Assembly (NCBI GenBank): GCA_041667115.1
Contig: JBAYFO010000100.1
Coordinates: forward strand, 1-6,109
Source: UBA1563 sp041667115
GTDB lineage: Bacteria > Bacteroidota > Ignavibacteria > Ignavibacteriales > Ignavibacteriaceae
DNA length: 6,109 nucleotides
Direction of reading: 5' to 3'
Shown one piece after another: positions 1 through 5,311 of this stretch. Each line of letters opens with the position of its first letter. Position 1 is the stretch's first letter. Below the pieces are notes generated by a model that was not told where the DNA came from, ran no database searches, and was given only the letters and a program-made list of their open reading frames with translations. The position numbers and the translations under genes are program-made.

Positions 1-13
1 AAGGCTTGCCATG

Positions 14-80
14 GTTAGAAGATTTTGGCACATCAAAAATCAAATATCGTTAATCATTATTCTTAAATTTTTAATTCTGA
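14..80 (+). repeat. Partial copy (right half) of an AT-rich interspersed repeat
   Basis: Positions 14-80 match 5162-5222 almost base for base, from GTTAGAAGATTTTG to TTCTTAAATTTTTAAT. The left half of this copy lies before the window. Positions 1-13 are the end of a small GC-rich block that also occurs at 175-187, in the same place relative to the repeat. The ATCGTTAATC at 46-55 is the right arm of the repeat's 10-bp inverted repeat. No coding function is apparent. Confidence 0.8.
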
Positions 81-104
81 CTTCTAACATATACCCTGAT
101 AAAC

Positions 105-191
105 CGGAACCAAAATTGATCTCAGAACAAGCATGCCCGGCTCAGACGGGGATTAACGATTTTAGAAGCATGCCAAGGCTTGCCATGGTTA
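105..191 (+). repeat. Truncated copy (left half) of the same repeat with two small insertions
   Basis: The backbone GGAACCAAAATTGATC...CAGAACAA, then GGATTAACGATTTTAGAA, matches 5120-5161. Relative to that copy, 131-149 (19 bp, beginning GCATGCCCGG) and 168-187 (20 bp, beginning GCATGCCAAGG) are extra. The second extra block is an imperfect palindrome and recurs at the window start. After 191 the match to the right half of the repeat is lost, so this copy is broken. No gene is present. Confidence 0.75.
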
Positions 192-225
192 CACGAAGAA
201 AATACATTCTGTCAACTTCGGTTCA

Positions 226-256
226 TTTGTATTATTTTTAATTTCTTTTATAAGAG
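226..256 (+). promoter_or_regulatory. Candidate Bacteroidota-like promoter reading into element A
   Basis: TTTG at 226-229, a 19-bp spacer, then TATAAGAG at 249-256. The related element C has the same layout on the minus strand: TTTG, 19 bp, TATTGGAG. Known Bacteroidota promoters carry a TTTG/TTG box about 19-23 bp before TAnnTTTG. The downstream box here lacks the final TTTG, so the match is partial. The main support is the equal spacing in two copies, but those copies share descent. Confidence 0.3.
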
Positions 257-325
257 GCTCACCTTACGCAAGTCAGTAGGTTAATTCCGGAAGCTTTCGG
301 AATCACCCCTTGATTGAACGACTTG

Positions 326-362
326 AAAAAAACGCATGGGCGGTTCAGAGAATCGCCCTGCG
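326..362 (-). terminator. Intrinsic terminator of the orphan gene, made by hairpin 2 of element A
   Basis: Read on the minus strand, CGCA then GGGCGATTC, loop TCT, GAACCGCCC and, after one bulged A, TGCG form a stem of up to 13 bp with one mismatch. Seven T follow (complement of 326-332). It begins about 30 nt after the stop codon at 392-394, a normal place for a terminator. The repeat element thus appears to supply the 3' end of this gene. Confidence 0.65.
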
Positions 363-391
363 ATCTTCATACTTTTGCGTAAGGAGATTGA

Positions 392-772
392 TTACTTAGG
401 CGGTGTATTTTTCTTTACCGGTTTCTTCCGGTCAGACATTCTTGTGCCGCCAAGTATCTCAATCTCGTCGGCGTCTTCACCGAACTTCCCTTTCGCGCTC
501 GAGAGGATTTCATTACACATCGTGTTAAGTTTGTCCTCTTCATCATCAAGCCTGTTGCTAATAACATCAGCGTTTGCCAGCGCCTGGTTATACTCTGTTC
601 TTATTGATTCACACAGATCGATCTGCGCTTGCATTTCTACCGTTGTCATCGGTCTTTCCTCGCTGCCGTAATTGATGGTCTTCTCCTTTTTTTTATTGAT
701 CTCATCCATCCCGGTAATGCGGCTTTTTCCCCTTTCCACAATTTTTGAAGTTTCACGTTTTTTGAACGACAT
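392..772 (-). CDS. Small charged orphan protein, 126 residues, between two repeat elements
   Basis: No enzyme or named domain is recognised. The protein has a basic N-terminus (residues 1-33, rich in Lys/Arg), then a likely helical, acidic central part (about 43-93, including RLDDEEDKLN). The C-terminus holds KFGEDADEIEILGGTRMSDR (96-115) followed by a Lys/Pro-rich tail. It has no signal peptide or membrane segment, so it is probably cytoplasmic. From memory only, a C-terminal 'acidic-GGTR-S-(D/E)RK' pattern occurs in small uncharacterised proteins of cyanobacteria and Chlorobi/Bacteroidota. The start at 772 follows AAAGGG with about 7 nt spacing (complement of 780-785). Element B lies 45 bp upstream and element A 5 bp downstream, so promoter and terminator may come from the repeats. 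By eye its GC content is higher than that of the hydrolase gene. A plus-strand frame over the same bases (336-671) looks like a shadow. Confidence 0.75.
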   Translation of the reverse strand: MSFKKRETSKIVERGKSRITGMDEINKKKEKTINYGSEERPMTTVEMQAQIDLCESIRTEYNQALANADVISNRLDDEEDKLNTMCNEILSSAKGKFGEDADEIEILGGTRMSDRKKPVKKNTPPK

Positions 773-817
773 AGCTGATCCCTTTCTTTTTTTGTTGTTT
801 GATTTGTTTTTATAAGC

Positions 818-962
818 TTATAAGTCACCTTACGCATTTTCGTAAGTCGATCCCGAAAGCTTTCGGGATCGACACTTAAATGAGCGAATAGAAGTAAAAC
901 GCATGGGCGATTCAGAGAATCGCCCTACGATTATTGTCATTTTGCGTAAGGTGAGCTTATAA
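818..962 (+). repeat. Element B: most complete inverted-repeat element with two hairpins
   Basis: The 145-bp element has left end 818-836 and right end 943-962, which match as inverted repeats except for one missing base (core TCACCTTACGCA / TGCGTAAGGTGA). Inside are a perfect 28-bp palindrome at 846-873 (half GTCGATCCCGAAAG) and a perfect 9-bp hairpin at 905-925 (GGGCGATTC, loop AGA, GAATCGCCC). It has the same orientation as element A. TTATAA at both outer edges could be a target duplication or simply part of the inverted repeat. Its left end lies 45 bp before the orphan gene start and contains TATAAG/TATAAA on the minus strand, which could act as a -10 box for that gene. Confidence 0.85.
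896..929 (-). terminator. Terminator-like hairpin 2 of element B
   Basis: On the minus strand, CGTA then GGGCGATTC, loop TCT, GAATCGCCC, a bulged A, TGCG and TTTT repeat the terminator layout of element A with a shorter T run. It lies upstream of the orphan gene and would stop transcription arriving from the right on the same strand. Termination is inferred from the fold only. Confidence 0.4.
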
Positions 963-1050
963 AATCTAATTTGCTTGTTTAAAGGCAAAAAACCTTGTTT
1001 TTATCATATATTAAGCATTTTTAAGGAATTTTGTCTCATTTCCATACGTA

Positions 1051-1277
1051 GGTTTTCTTGTTCGCTATGTAGCTAACTAAGTTCGGAACATTGGTTTTCC
1101 AGTTTCCTATGTAGCTGACTAAGTTCGGAACATAGGTTTTCTTGTTCCCTACCTAGCTAACTAAGTTCGGAACATAGGTTTTCTTATTTCCTACCTAGCT
1201 AACTAAGTTGGGAACATTGGTTTTCTTGTTTGCTGCGTAGTGAACTAAGTTAGAAGCGTAGGTTTTCTTCTTCTCTA
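1051..1277. repeat. Tandem array of 42-bp units (five full plus one partial)
   Basis: GGTTTTC recurs at 1051, 1093, 1135, 1177, 1219 and 1261, exactly 42 bp apart. Each full unit also carries a form of CTAACTAAGTTCGGAACA. Units 3 and 4 are closest to the consensus; unit 5 and the partial sixth are more diverged, as expected at an array edge. Every unit has stop codons in all six frames, and 42 is a multiple of 3, so no repeat peptide can be encoded. Unit 2 can form CCTATGT/ACATAGG (1106-1112 with 1130-1136), but the other units do not keep this pairing. I see nothing definite in the preceding 963-1050. Confidence 0.9.
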
Positions 1278-1374
1278 CCGGTACCATTTACTAGAGCCGG
1301 AATAAATTTTTGTTTTGCATGTTGAGAGAGTGATTCGAAAGATATGTGTTGCTCTAAATGGAAAGGATAACTAA

Positions 1375-1581
1375 AGAGGCTGTGTGAAAATTATGGTGTT
1401 ACAATAATCCATTCCTTAACCGATAGGAAATGTCCTAAAAACTAGCTACCGGAAACCGTTAAAACGGTTACAAATCTTGATTTATATTCCATTAACACCT
1501 CGATTAATCGAGGTGTTAGTAGAAAGATTATAGATATTTCAACCGTTTCAACGGTTTTATTTGAATAGTCACACAGGCTCT
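1375..1581. mobile_element. Element D: MITE-like element with three internal palindromes
   Basis: The ends AGAGGCTGTGTGA (1375-1387) and TCACACAGGCTCT (1569-1581) are inverted repeats with one mismatch in 13. Inside are AACCGTT-AA-AACGGTT (1454-1469), a perfect 26-bp palindrome at 1493-1518 (half TAACACCTCGATT) and AACCGTT-TC-AACGGTT (1541-1556). There is no open reading frame, so if mobile it depends on an enzyme encoded elsewhere. Palindromes of this kind resemble REP sequences moved by Y1/RAYT transposases; that link is inference. No clear target duplication is visible. Confidence 0.7.
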
Positions 1582-1935
1582 AAACCCGGTAGAAATAAAA
1601 CTATGCCGTAAATGCAAGTGTACTTTTTCTAAAAGGACGCAGCATTACTTGTAAAAATGATAAACTTCGCCGTATTATCATGAACTTTATCATTCTTTCC
1701 TTTTCCTACAAATGCAATGTTATCAAAGAACATTAAAAGCATTTAAAAGATGAAAATAAAATTCGGTAGCAAGAACTACCCGGTAAGAACTAATGCAAGA
1801 GTGAAAATATTTTTAGTTAACGCTATTGTCAAAACGGCGTCTAAACTGAATTAGTCATCAACCGGCAGCTTGTTTAATTCAAAATTATAGATAATACATG
1901 TTATTGTCAAGTATTAATTAAAGAAAGTTTTGTCC
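1582..1935. other. Non-coding stretch with one hairpin and no recognised gene
   Basis: This AT-rich stretch has no convincing reading frame. One inverted repeat stands out: AATGATAAACTTC (1656-1668) with GAACTTTATCATT (1682-1694), 12 of 13 pairs around a 13-nt loop. No T-run follows on either strand, so it is not an obvious terminator. I see no RNA gene. Confidence 0.5.
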
Positions 1936-1965
1936 AAAAAAAAATCCCTCATTACTGAGGGATTT
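1936..1965 (-). terminator. Intrinsic terminator downstream of the secreted hydrolase gene
   Basis: A perfect 10-bp stem AAATCCCTCA (1942-1951) and TGAGGGATTT (1956-1965) has a 4-nt loop. Read on the minus strand it is followed by a run of nine T (complement of 1936-1944). It lies about 65 bp after the stop codon at 2030-2032, so it most likely ends the hydrolase transcript. Confidence 0.85.
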
Positions 1966-1977
1966 CATTCCAACTTA

Positions 1978-2031
1978 GGAATTCCTAATTCCTAATTCTC
2001 ACCGCGTCCGCCTCTGGCGGAATTCCTAATT
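1978..2031 (-). repeat. AATTAGG heptamers and GC-rich palindrome overlapping a gene end
   Basis: On the minus strand, AATTAGG begins at the second base of the hydrolase TAA stop. The palindrome TCCGCC-AGA-GGCGGA (2007-2021) comes next, followed by further AATTAGG copies down to 1978. About 38 bp of this block recur just after the stop of the PH-domain gene (5272-5309) with a few changes. The GC-rich palindrome stands out strongly from its AT-rich surroundings. Confidence 0.7.
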
Positions 2032-4396
2032 ATCTAAGGAAGATCATTTTCTTAGAATCATGAAACTTTCCTGCGCGAATATTATAAAAATAAACACCGC
2101 TCGGAACATGCTTGCCTAAAGAATCGATCCCGATCCATTCTACAGAATATTTTCCCGGAGGCAGATCTTGATTAACCAACGATAGTACTTCACTCCCAAG
2201 CATATCATAAATTTTAATTTCAACATATTCCTGCATAGGAATGGCAAAACCTATTCTTGTTGAAGGATTAAAAGGATTAGGATAATTCTGAGAAAGTTCA
2301 TAAAAATCAGGAACGATATTTTCATCTTCAACTTTAACGGTAGTTTGTGTTTTAAATCCGAAAGTCGAAGACCAGAGACTTGTGCCATACTCATTTATGG
2401 ATGCAACTCTCCAGAAATAATTTTTATTCAACACTAGTTTTGAAAGTGAGAGTGTTGTATCTGTTAATACGGTATCAAGTAACGTAGTCTGCGGTGTTAT
2501 CGTGATACTTGAAGAAAATTGAAACCTATATGATGTTGCAACACTTGATTTGCTCCACTTAAAAGTAGGATTAATTGAAACACCAAGTGTAGCATGTGCA
2601 GGCACGAGCAGTGTTGTTGCAGCCGGGAAACCGGTAGTAAAACTAAATGAAGCAGAATAACTGCTCTCCCCTGCCGGATTTACCGCTTTCACCCGCCAAT
2701 AATATTTCGATTGTCCAATCATTCCTCTCATTTGAAAGGAAGTATCCGTTAAGGTACTGTTAACGAACAGTGTTCCCGTAAAGGCAGTATTGTCTGAAAC
2801 TTGTAATTGATATTGGAAAGCATCCTTTGCAAAATTCCATACCAGGTTTGTAGTATCCCGTTGATTCATCTCATCGTTTGAAGGATTAGCCAGAACAGGA
2901 ATAGTCGGAGGTAAAAGTTGAACTACATTCGAAAGAGGACTTTCAATTCCATATCTATCCAATGCTGTTACACCAAAGTAAAGATTCCCTTGTGTTGAAA
3001 CAAGATTTTTCGGGGCAATTTCATTTAATGTAGTAACGTCTACAATATTCTCGTTGTTATCTATTTCAGCCTGTAATGGATTAGCCGAAGATACTTTGTA
3101 CAATACATAAAAGAAAGAAGAATCTCCGTCAAGATCAAGCTCTCCTTTATCCCAAAAAAGTTTTGCTGTTGCAGTTCCAGTGCCTCGCCCGATCCGCAAG
3201 GTATTTGGCGCCATCGGTTGATTATTAGCTTTCCAATTCATTATTGGTGTTAACGCAGGATATTTGTACAACGTATTTTTGAGTGAATCGGTAAAACCTA
3301 ATAAATTGTTTAAAGTTGAACTCGTATTATATAAAACACTTCCCTGGCAAAAATTATCGGTACGGTTCAAGCGGATTTGTCGTGGAAGTTCATTAGCGTT
3401 AAAAGGATTGTTAATTCTATAAACTGCGTGCCCAACATACATGTGTCTTCCGTTCGCACCGGCAGAGTCTGCCCACCAGGGCATCAATTTTGCGTAATCC
3501 TGTGCACCACCAAAAGCCCAATAAAGTTGGGGATTAATGTAGTCTATAGTTTTTGCATGTAGCCATGCCATCGCATCGCAATAAATTGAATTATAATTAT
3601 CGTTACCTGAAGTTCCGGAAGGATAACCGCTTCTCCAGATTCCGCGAGGACTAATTCCCCATTTAACAAATGGCTTTACAGCTTTAATACTATCGCTAAT
3701 CATTTTTACTAACGTGTTAACGTTATTTCTGCGCCAATCAGCTAGCCCAAGATTTGTAGGATTGTATGTAGCGTAAGTTGCTGCATCTTCAGATGCCATC
3801 CCATCATTATAAAAATAATCATCAAAATGAATTCCGTCTACATCATACCTTCTTACAACATCCATAATAACTGACAAGACATAATCTCTCACTTGTGGAA
3901 TTCCGGGATCGAGTATTTTCACACTTCCCATAGTAAATGTCCATTCGGGATGTCTTTTAGATATATGATTTGGTGCGGTTGTATAATTTCCAACACTTCT
4001 TTCAACACGATAAGGATTAAACCAGGCATGTAATTCCATTCCCCGTTTGTGGGTTTCGTCAATTGCAAATTGTAACGGATCGTAATACGGGCTTGGCGCA
4101 ACTCCCTGAAATCCGGTTAACCAATAAGACCAGGGTTCTATTGATGAATTATAGAGAGCATCGCATTCCGGTCTAATTTGGAACATCACGGCATTAACAT
4201 TTAACGCTTTCAGACCATCCAAAATTGAAATTAATGCTTGTTTCTGTGATTCCGTTGATGCTCCTCTCGTAGGCCAGTCAATATTTGTTACGGTAGCTAT
4301 CCATGCCCCTCTAAACTCTCGCTTGGGGACAAATGTTTGTGCAAAAAGAGAAATGGAGAAAATACTTAGTGACAAGAATAGGATAATTTTTTTCAT
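2030..4396 (-). CDS. Secreted GHL10-family glycoside hydrolase with FN3-like modules and T9SS sorting tail
   Basis: The 788-residue protein starts with a signal peptide (1-20, ending LFAQ). Residues about 26-345 match the GHL10/DUF187 family (PF02638), a TIM-barrel hydrolase fold: FRGAWIATVTNIDWP near the start, MFQIRPECDALY (71-82), ELHAWFNPYR (121-130), DGIHFDDYFY (187-196) and INPQLYW (287-293). D187, D192 and D193 are candidate active-site acids. Three FN3/Ig-like modules follow at about 395-495, 497-590 and 591-685, then a type IX secretion sorting domain (about 697-788, QNYPNPFNPSTRI...). The best-studied relative, E. coli DigH, cleaves peptide-free peptidoglycan glycans. The substrate here is unknown and could be peptidoglycan or an external polysaccharide. 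The protein is probably carried across the outer membrane and anchored or released. The start at 4396 is the natural one because the signal peptide begins there; no strong Shine-Dalgarno is seen. Its own terminator lies at 1936-1965 and the neighbouring cytochrome gene is divergent. Confidence 0.92.
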   Translation of the reverse strand: MKKIILFLSLSIFSISLFAQTFVPKREFRGAWIATVTNIDWPTRGASTESQKQALISILDGLKALNVNAVMFQIRPECDALYNSSIEPWSYWLTGFQGVAPSPYYDPLQFAIDETHKRGMELHAWFNPYRVERSVGNYTTAPNHISKRHPEWTFTMGSVKILDPGIPQVRDYVLSVIMDVVRRYDVDGIHFDDYFYNDGMASEDAATYATYNPTNLGLADWRRNNVNTLVKMISDSIKAVKPFVKWGISPRGIWRSGYPSGTSGNDNYNSIYCDAMAWLHAKTIDYINPQLYWAFGGAQDYAKLMPWWADSAGANGRHMYVGHAVYRINNPFNANELPRQIRLNRTDNFCQGSVLYNTSSTLNNLLGFTDSLKNTLYKYPALTPIMNWKANNQPMAPNTLRIGRGTGTATAKLFWDKGELDLDGDSSFFYVLYKVSSANPLQAEIDNNENIVDVTTLNEIAPKNLVSTQGNLYFGVTALDRYGIESPLSNVVQLLPPTIPVLANPSNDEMNQRDTTNLVWNFAKDAFQYQLQVSDNTAFTGTLFVNSTLTDTSFQMRGMIGQSKYYWRVKAVNPAGESSYSASFSFTTGFPAATTLLVPAHATLGVSINPTFKWSKSSVATSYRFQFSSSITITPQTTLLDTVLTDTTLSLSKLVLNKNYFWRVASINEYGTSLWSSTFGFKTQTTVKVEDENIVPDFYELSQNYPNPFNPSTRIGFAIPMQEYVEIKIYDMLGSEVLSLVNQDLPPGKYSVEWIGIDSLGKHVPSGVYFYNIRAGKFHDSKKMIFLR

Positions 4397-4427
4397 AGTC
4401 GATTCGTTTCTTTAGAAATTTTTTTTA

Positions 4428-4435
4428 CAAAAATA
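4428..4435 (-). promoter_or_regulatory. Candidate -7 box for the hydrolase gene
   Basis: On the minus strand TATTTTTG fits the Bacteroidota TAnnTTTG consensus and lies 31 bp before the start codon. No clear TTTG/TTG partner is present at the usual 19-23 bp upstream, so the call is tentative. Confidence 0.35.
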
Positions 4436-4467
4436 AAGAATTAATCGGTAAACTACTACCGTTCATC

Positions 4468-4502
4468 AAGTAGAAAGTTGCAAGTGGAAAGTAACAAGGG
4501 AA
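4468..4502 (+). repeat. Degenerate heptamer array in the divergent promoter region
   Basis: Five consecutive 7-mers read AAGTAGA, AAGTTGC, AAGTGGA, AAGTAAC and AAGGGAA, a pattern of AAGT plus three variable bases. The array lies between the divergently transcribed hydrolase and cytochrome genes. A TTG within it (4478-4480) opens an upstream extension of the cytochrome frame; this looks accidental because the lipoprotein signal starts later. Confidence 0.55.
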
Positions 4503-4627
4503 AAAGAGTTGATGAGAAAAGATATATTTTTTTACTATTGTTCTCTAAAAAAATTATTCTGAAATTTACAGTGAACATTTTAGGGCTAATTTTAGCTATA
4601 ACTATTATAAGACGAAACTCCAGTAAC

Positions 4628-5032
4628 ATGAAAAATATTCTTAAATCAATTTCAATTGCTTCGATAATGCTTTTGGCTTTTACCGGTGGGTGCAAAGATA
4701 CCGTTACAAATCAACAGATCGATGATACCATCATTCCTTCATCAAACGTCCTGTTCGGCAAACATATTCAGCCGTTATTCAATGTTAAGTGTACTAGTTC
4801 CGGCTGCCATGATGATGTAACACGCGCGGGGAGCTTAAGTTTAACTAGCTGGACCAACGCCCATGTCCCCGGAATTATAAACGATTACGACCCTGAAACC
4901 TCGCGTCTCGTTTGGGCAATTGAAGGACAATTAGGCTCAAACAGCATGCCTCCGTTCGGGTATCCTTCCTTAACAAAAAATCAGATTGATGGAATAAAGA
5001 CCTGGATAAAAGAAGGAGCGAAGAATAATTAG
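4628..5032 (+). CDS. Small c-type cytochrome lipoprotein (planctomycete cytochrome C-like)
   Basis: With the start at 4628 the protein has 134 residues. Residues 1-21 form a lipoprotein-type signal ending in TGGC, with C22 as the likely lipidated cysteine (the lipobox is loose, as is common in Bacteroidota). A single haem c domain follows at about 41-134: IQPLFNVKC-TSSG-CH holds an unusual CX4CH haem site (C55, C60, H61), M107 in SMPPFG is the probable second axial ligand, and NQIDGIKTWIKEGA is the closing helix. This layout fits the PSCyt1-type family (PF07635), in which spacing variants of CXXCH occur. It probably carries or senses electrons at the cell envelope; the partner is unknown. The in-frame TTG start at 4478 would add 50 residues before the signal peptide and bury it, so it is rejected. 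No clear Shine-Dalgarno is seen. The stop codon lies within an AATTAGG repeat. Confidence 0.88.
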   Translation: MKNILKSISIASIMLLAFTGGCKDTVTNQQIDDTIIPSSNVLFGKHIQPLFNVKCTSSGCHDDVTRAGSLSLTSWTNAHVPGIINDYDPETSRLVWAIEGQLGSNSMPPFGYPSLTKNQIDGIKTWIKEGAKNN

Positions 5033-5106
5033 GAATTAGGAATTAGGAATTAGGAATGCAAAGTATTAAAACTTCATCACTCATCATTGCAATTCCTAAT
5101 TCCTAA
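5027..5106. repeat. AATTAGG heptamer array and inverted heptamers forming a hairpin at a gene end
   Basis: AATTAGG occurs four times in a row from 5027 to 5054, followed by AAT. The last Asn codon and the TAG stop of the cytochrome gene are part of the first copy. Inverted copies (AATTCCT) lie at 5091-5106. Together 5043-5060 and 5088-5106 pair nearly perfectly (one missing base) around a 27-nt loop. The structure could end or protect the cytochrome mRNA, but there is no T-run. Confidence 0.8.
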
Positions 5107-5107
5107 C

Positions 5108-5224
5108 CTGGCAAAGCCAGAACCAAAATTGATCTCAGAACAAGGATTAACGATTTTAGAAGTTAGAAGATTTTGTTACATCAAAAATCAAATATCGTTA
5201 ATCGTTATTCTTAAATTTTTAATA
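5108..5224 (+). repeat. Interspersed AT-rich repeat, uninterrupted copy
   Basis: From 5120 to 5224 this matches the two broken copies at 14-80 and 105-191, without the 19- and 20-bp insertions seen there. The arms GATTAACGAT (5145-5154) and ATCGTTAATC (5194-5203) form a 10-bp inverted repeat. A small GC-rich hairpin, CTGGC-AAA-GCCAG (5108-5120), directly abuts its left edge and is absent at the same place near 105. There is no gene in it. Confidence 0.8.
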
Positions 5225-5239
5225 TTCTCGCCATTCTGC

Positions 5240-5311
5240 GCAGTCCGCCTCTGGCGGATTGCTAACTATATAATTCTCACTGCGTCTGCCTCAGGCGGAA
5301 TTCCTAATTCT
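5240..5311 (-). repeat. Two GC-rich palindromes and an AATTAGG heptamer after the PH-domain gene
   Basis: The TAG stop of the PH-domain gene (5310-5312) is directly followed, on the minus strand, by AATTAGG and AATTCCGCC. TCTGCC-TCA-GGCGGA (5285-5299) and TCCGCC-TCT-GGCGGA (5244-5258) are two copies of the palindrome also found at 2007-2021. The copy next to the stop shares about 38 bp of context with the hydrolase gene end. No T-run is seen, so terminator function is uncertain. Confidence 0.7.

Larger units (their letters stand above)
219..386 (+). repeat. Element A: inverted-repeat element with two hairpins
   Basis: The element has an outer flank (219-242) that matches the complement of 6012-6035 at 23 of 24 positions. 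Next come a left end with GCTCACCTTACGCA at 257-270 and hairpin 1 at 284-303 (ATTCCGGAAG/CTTTCGGAAT, one G-T pair). Hairpin 2 follows at 338-358 (GGGCGGTTC, loop AGA, GAATCGCCC, one G-T pair), then the right end TGCGTAAGG at 376-384. The right end is shorter than in element B. It lies 5 bp from the stop codon of the minus-strand orphan gene. The layout suits a non-autonomous mobile element or a three-way-junction RNA; no transposase is nearby. Confidence 0.75.

Noticed and set aside
336..671. Plus-strand reading frame of 111 codons
   Set aside because: It lies opposite the 126-residue gene, begins inside element A, has Ser/Leu-rich low-complexity content typical of an antisense shadow, and has no ribosome binding site.
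248..962. Elements A and B as integron attC sites around a gene cassette
   Set aside because: No GTTRRRY core or attC-type R'/R'' boxes are seen, no integrase gene is present, and the folds have two separate hairpins within inverted ends.
972..1000. Small hairpin AAGG...CCTT followed by T's as a terminator
   Set aside because: The stem has only four to five pairs, too weak to call.
1051..1277. 42-bp array as a CRISPR array
   Set aside because: The units are homologous across their whole length with no unique spacers, and no cas gene is present.
4478..4627. Upstream in-frame extension of the cytochrome gene from a TTG
   Set aside because: It would place 50 residues before an otherwise good lipoprotein signal peptide, and it starts inside a degenerate heptamer array.
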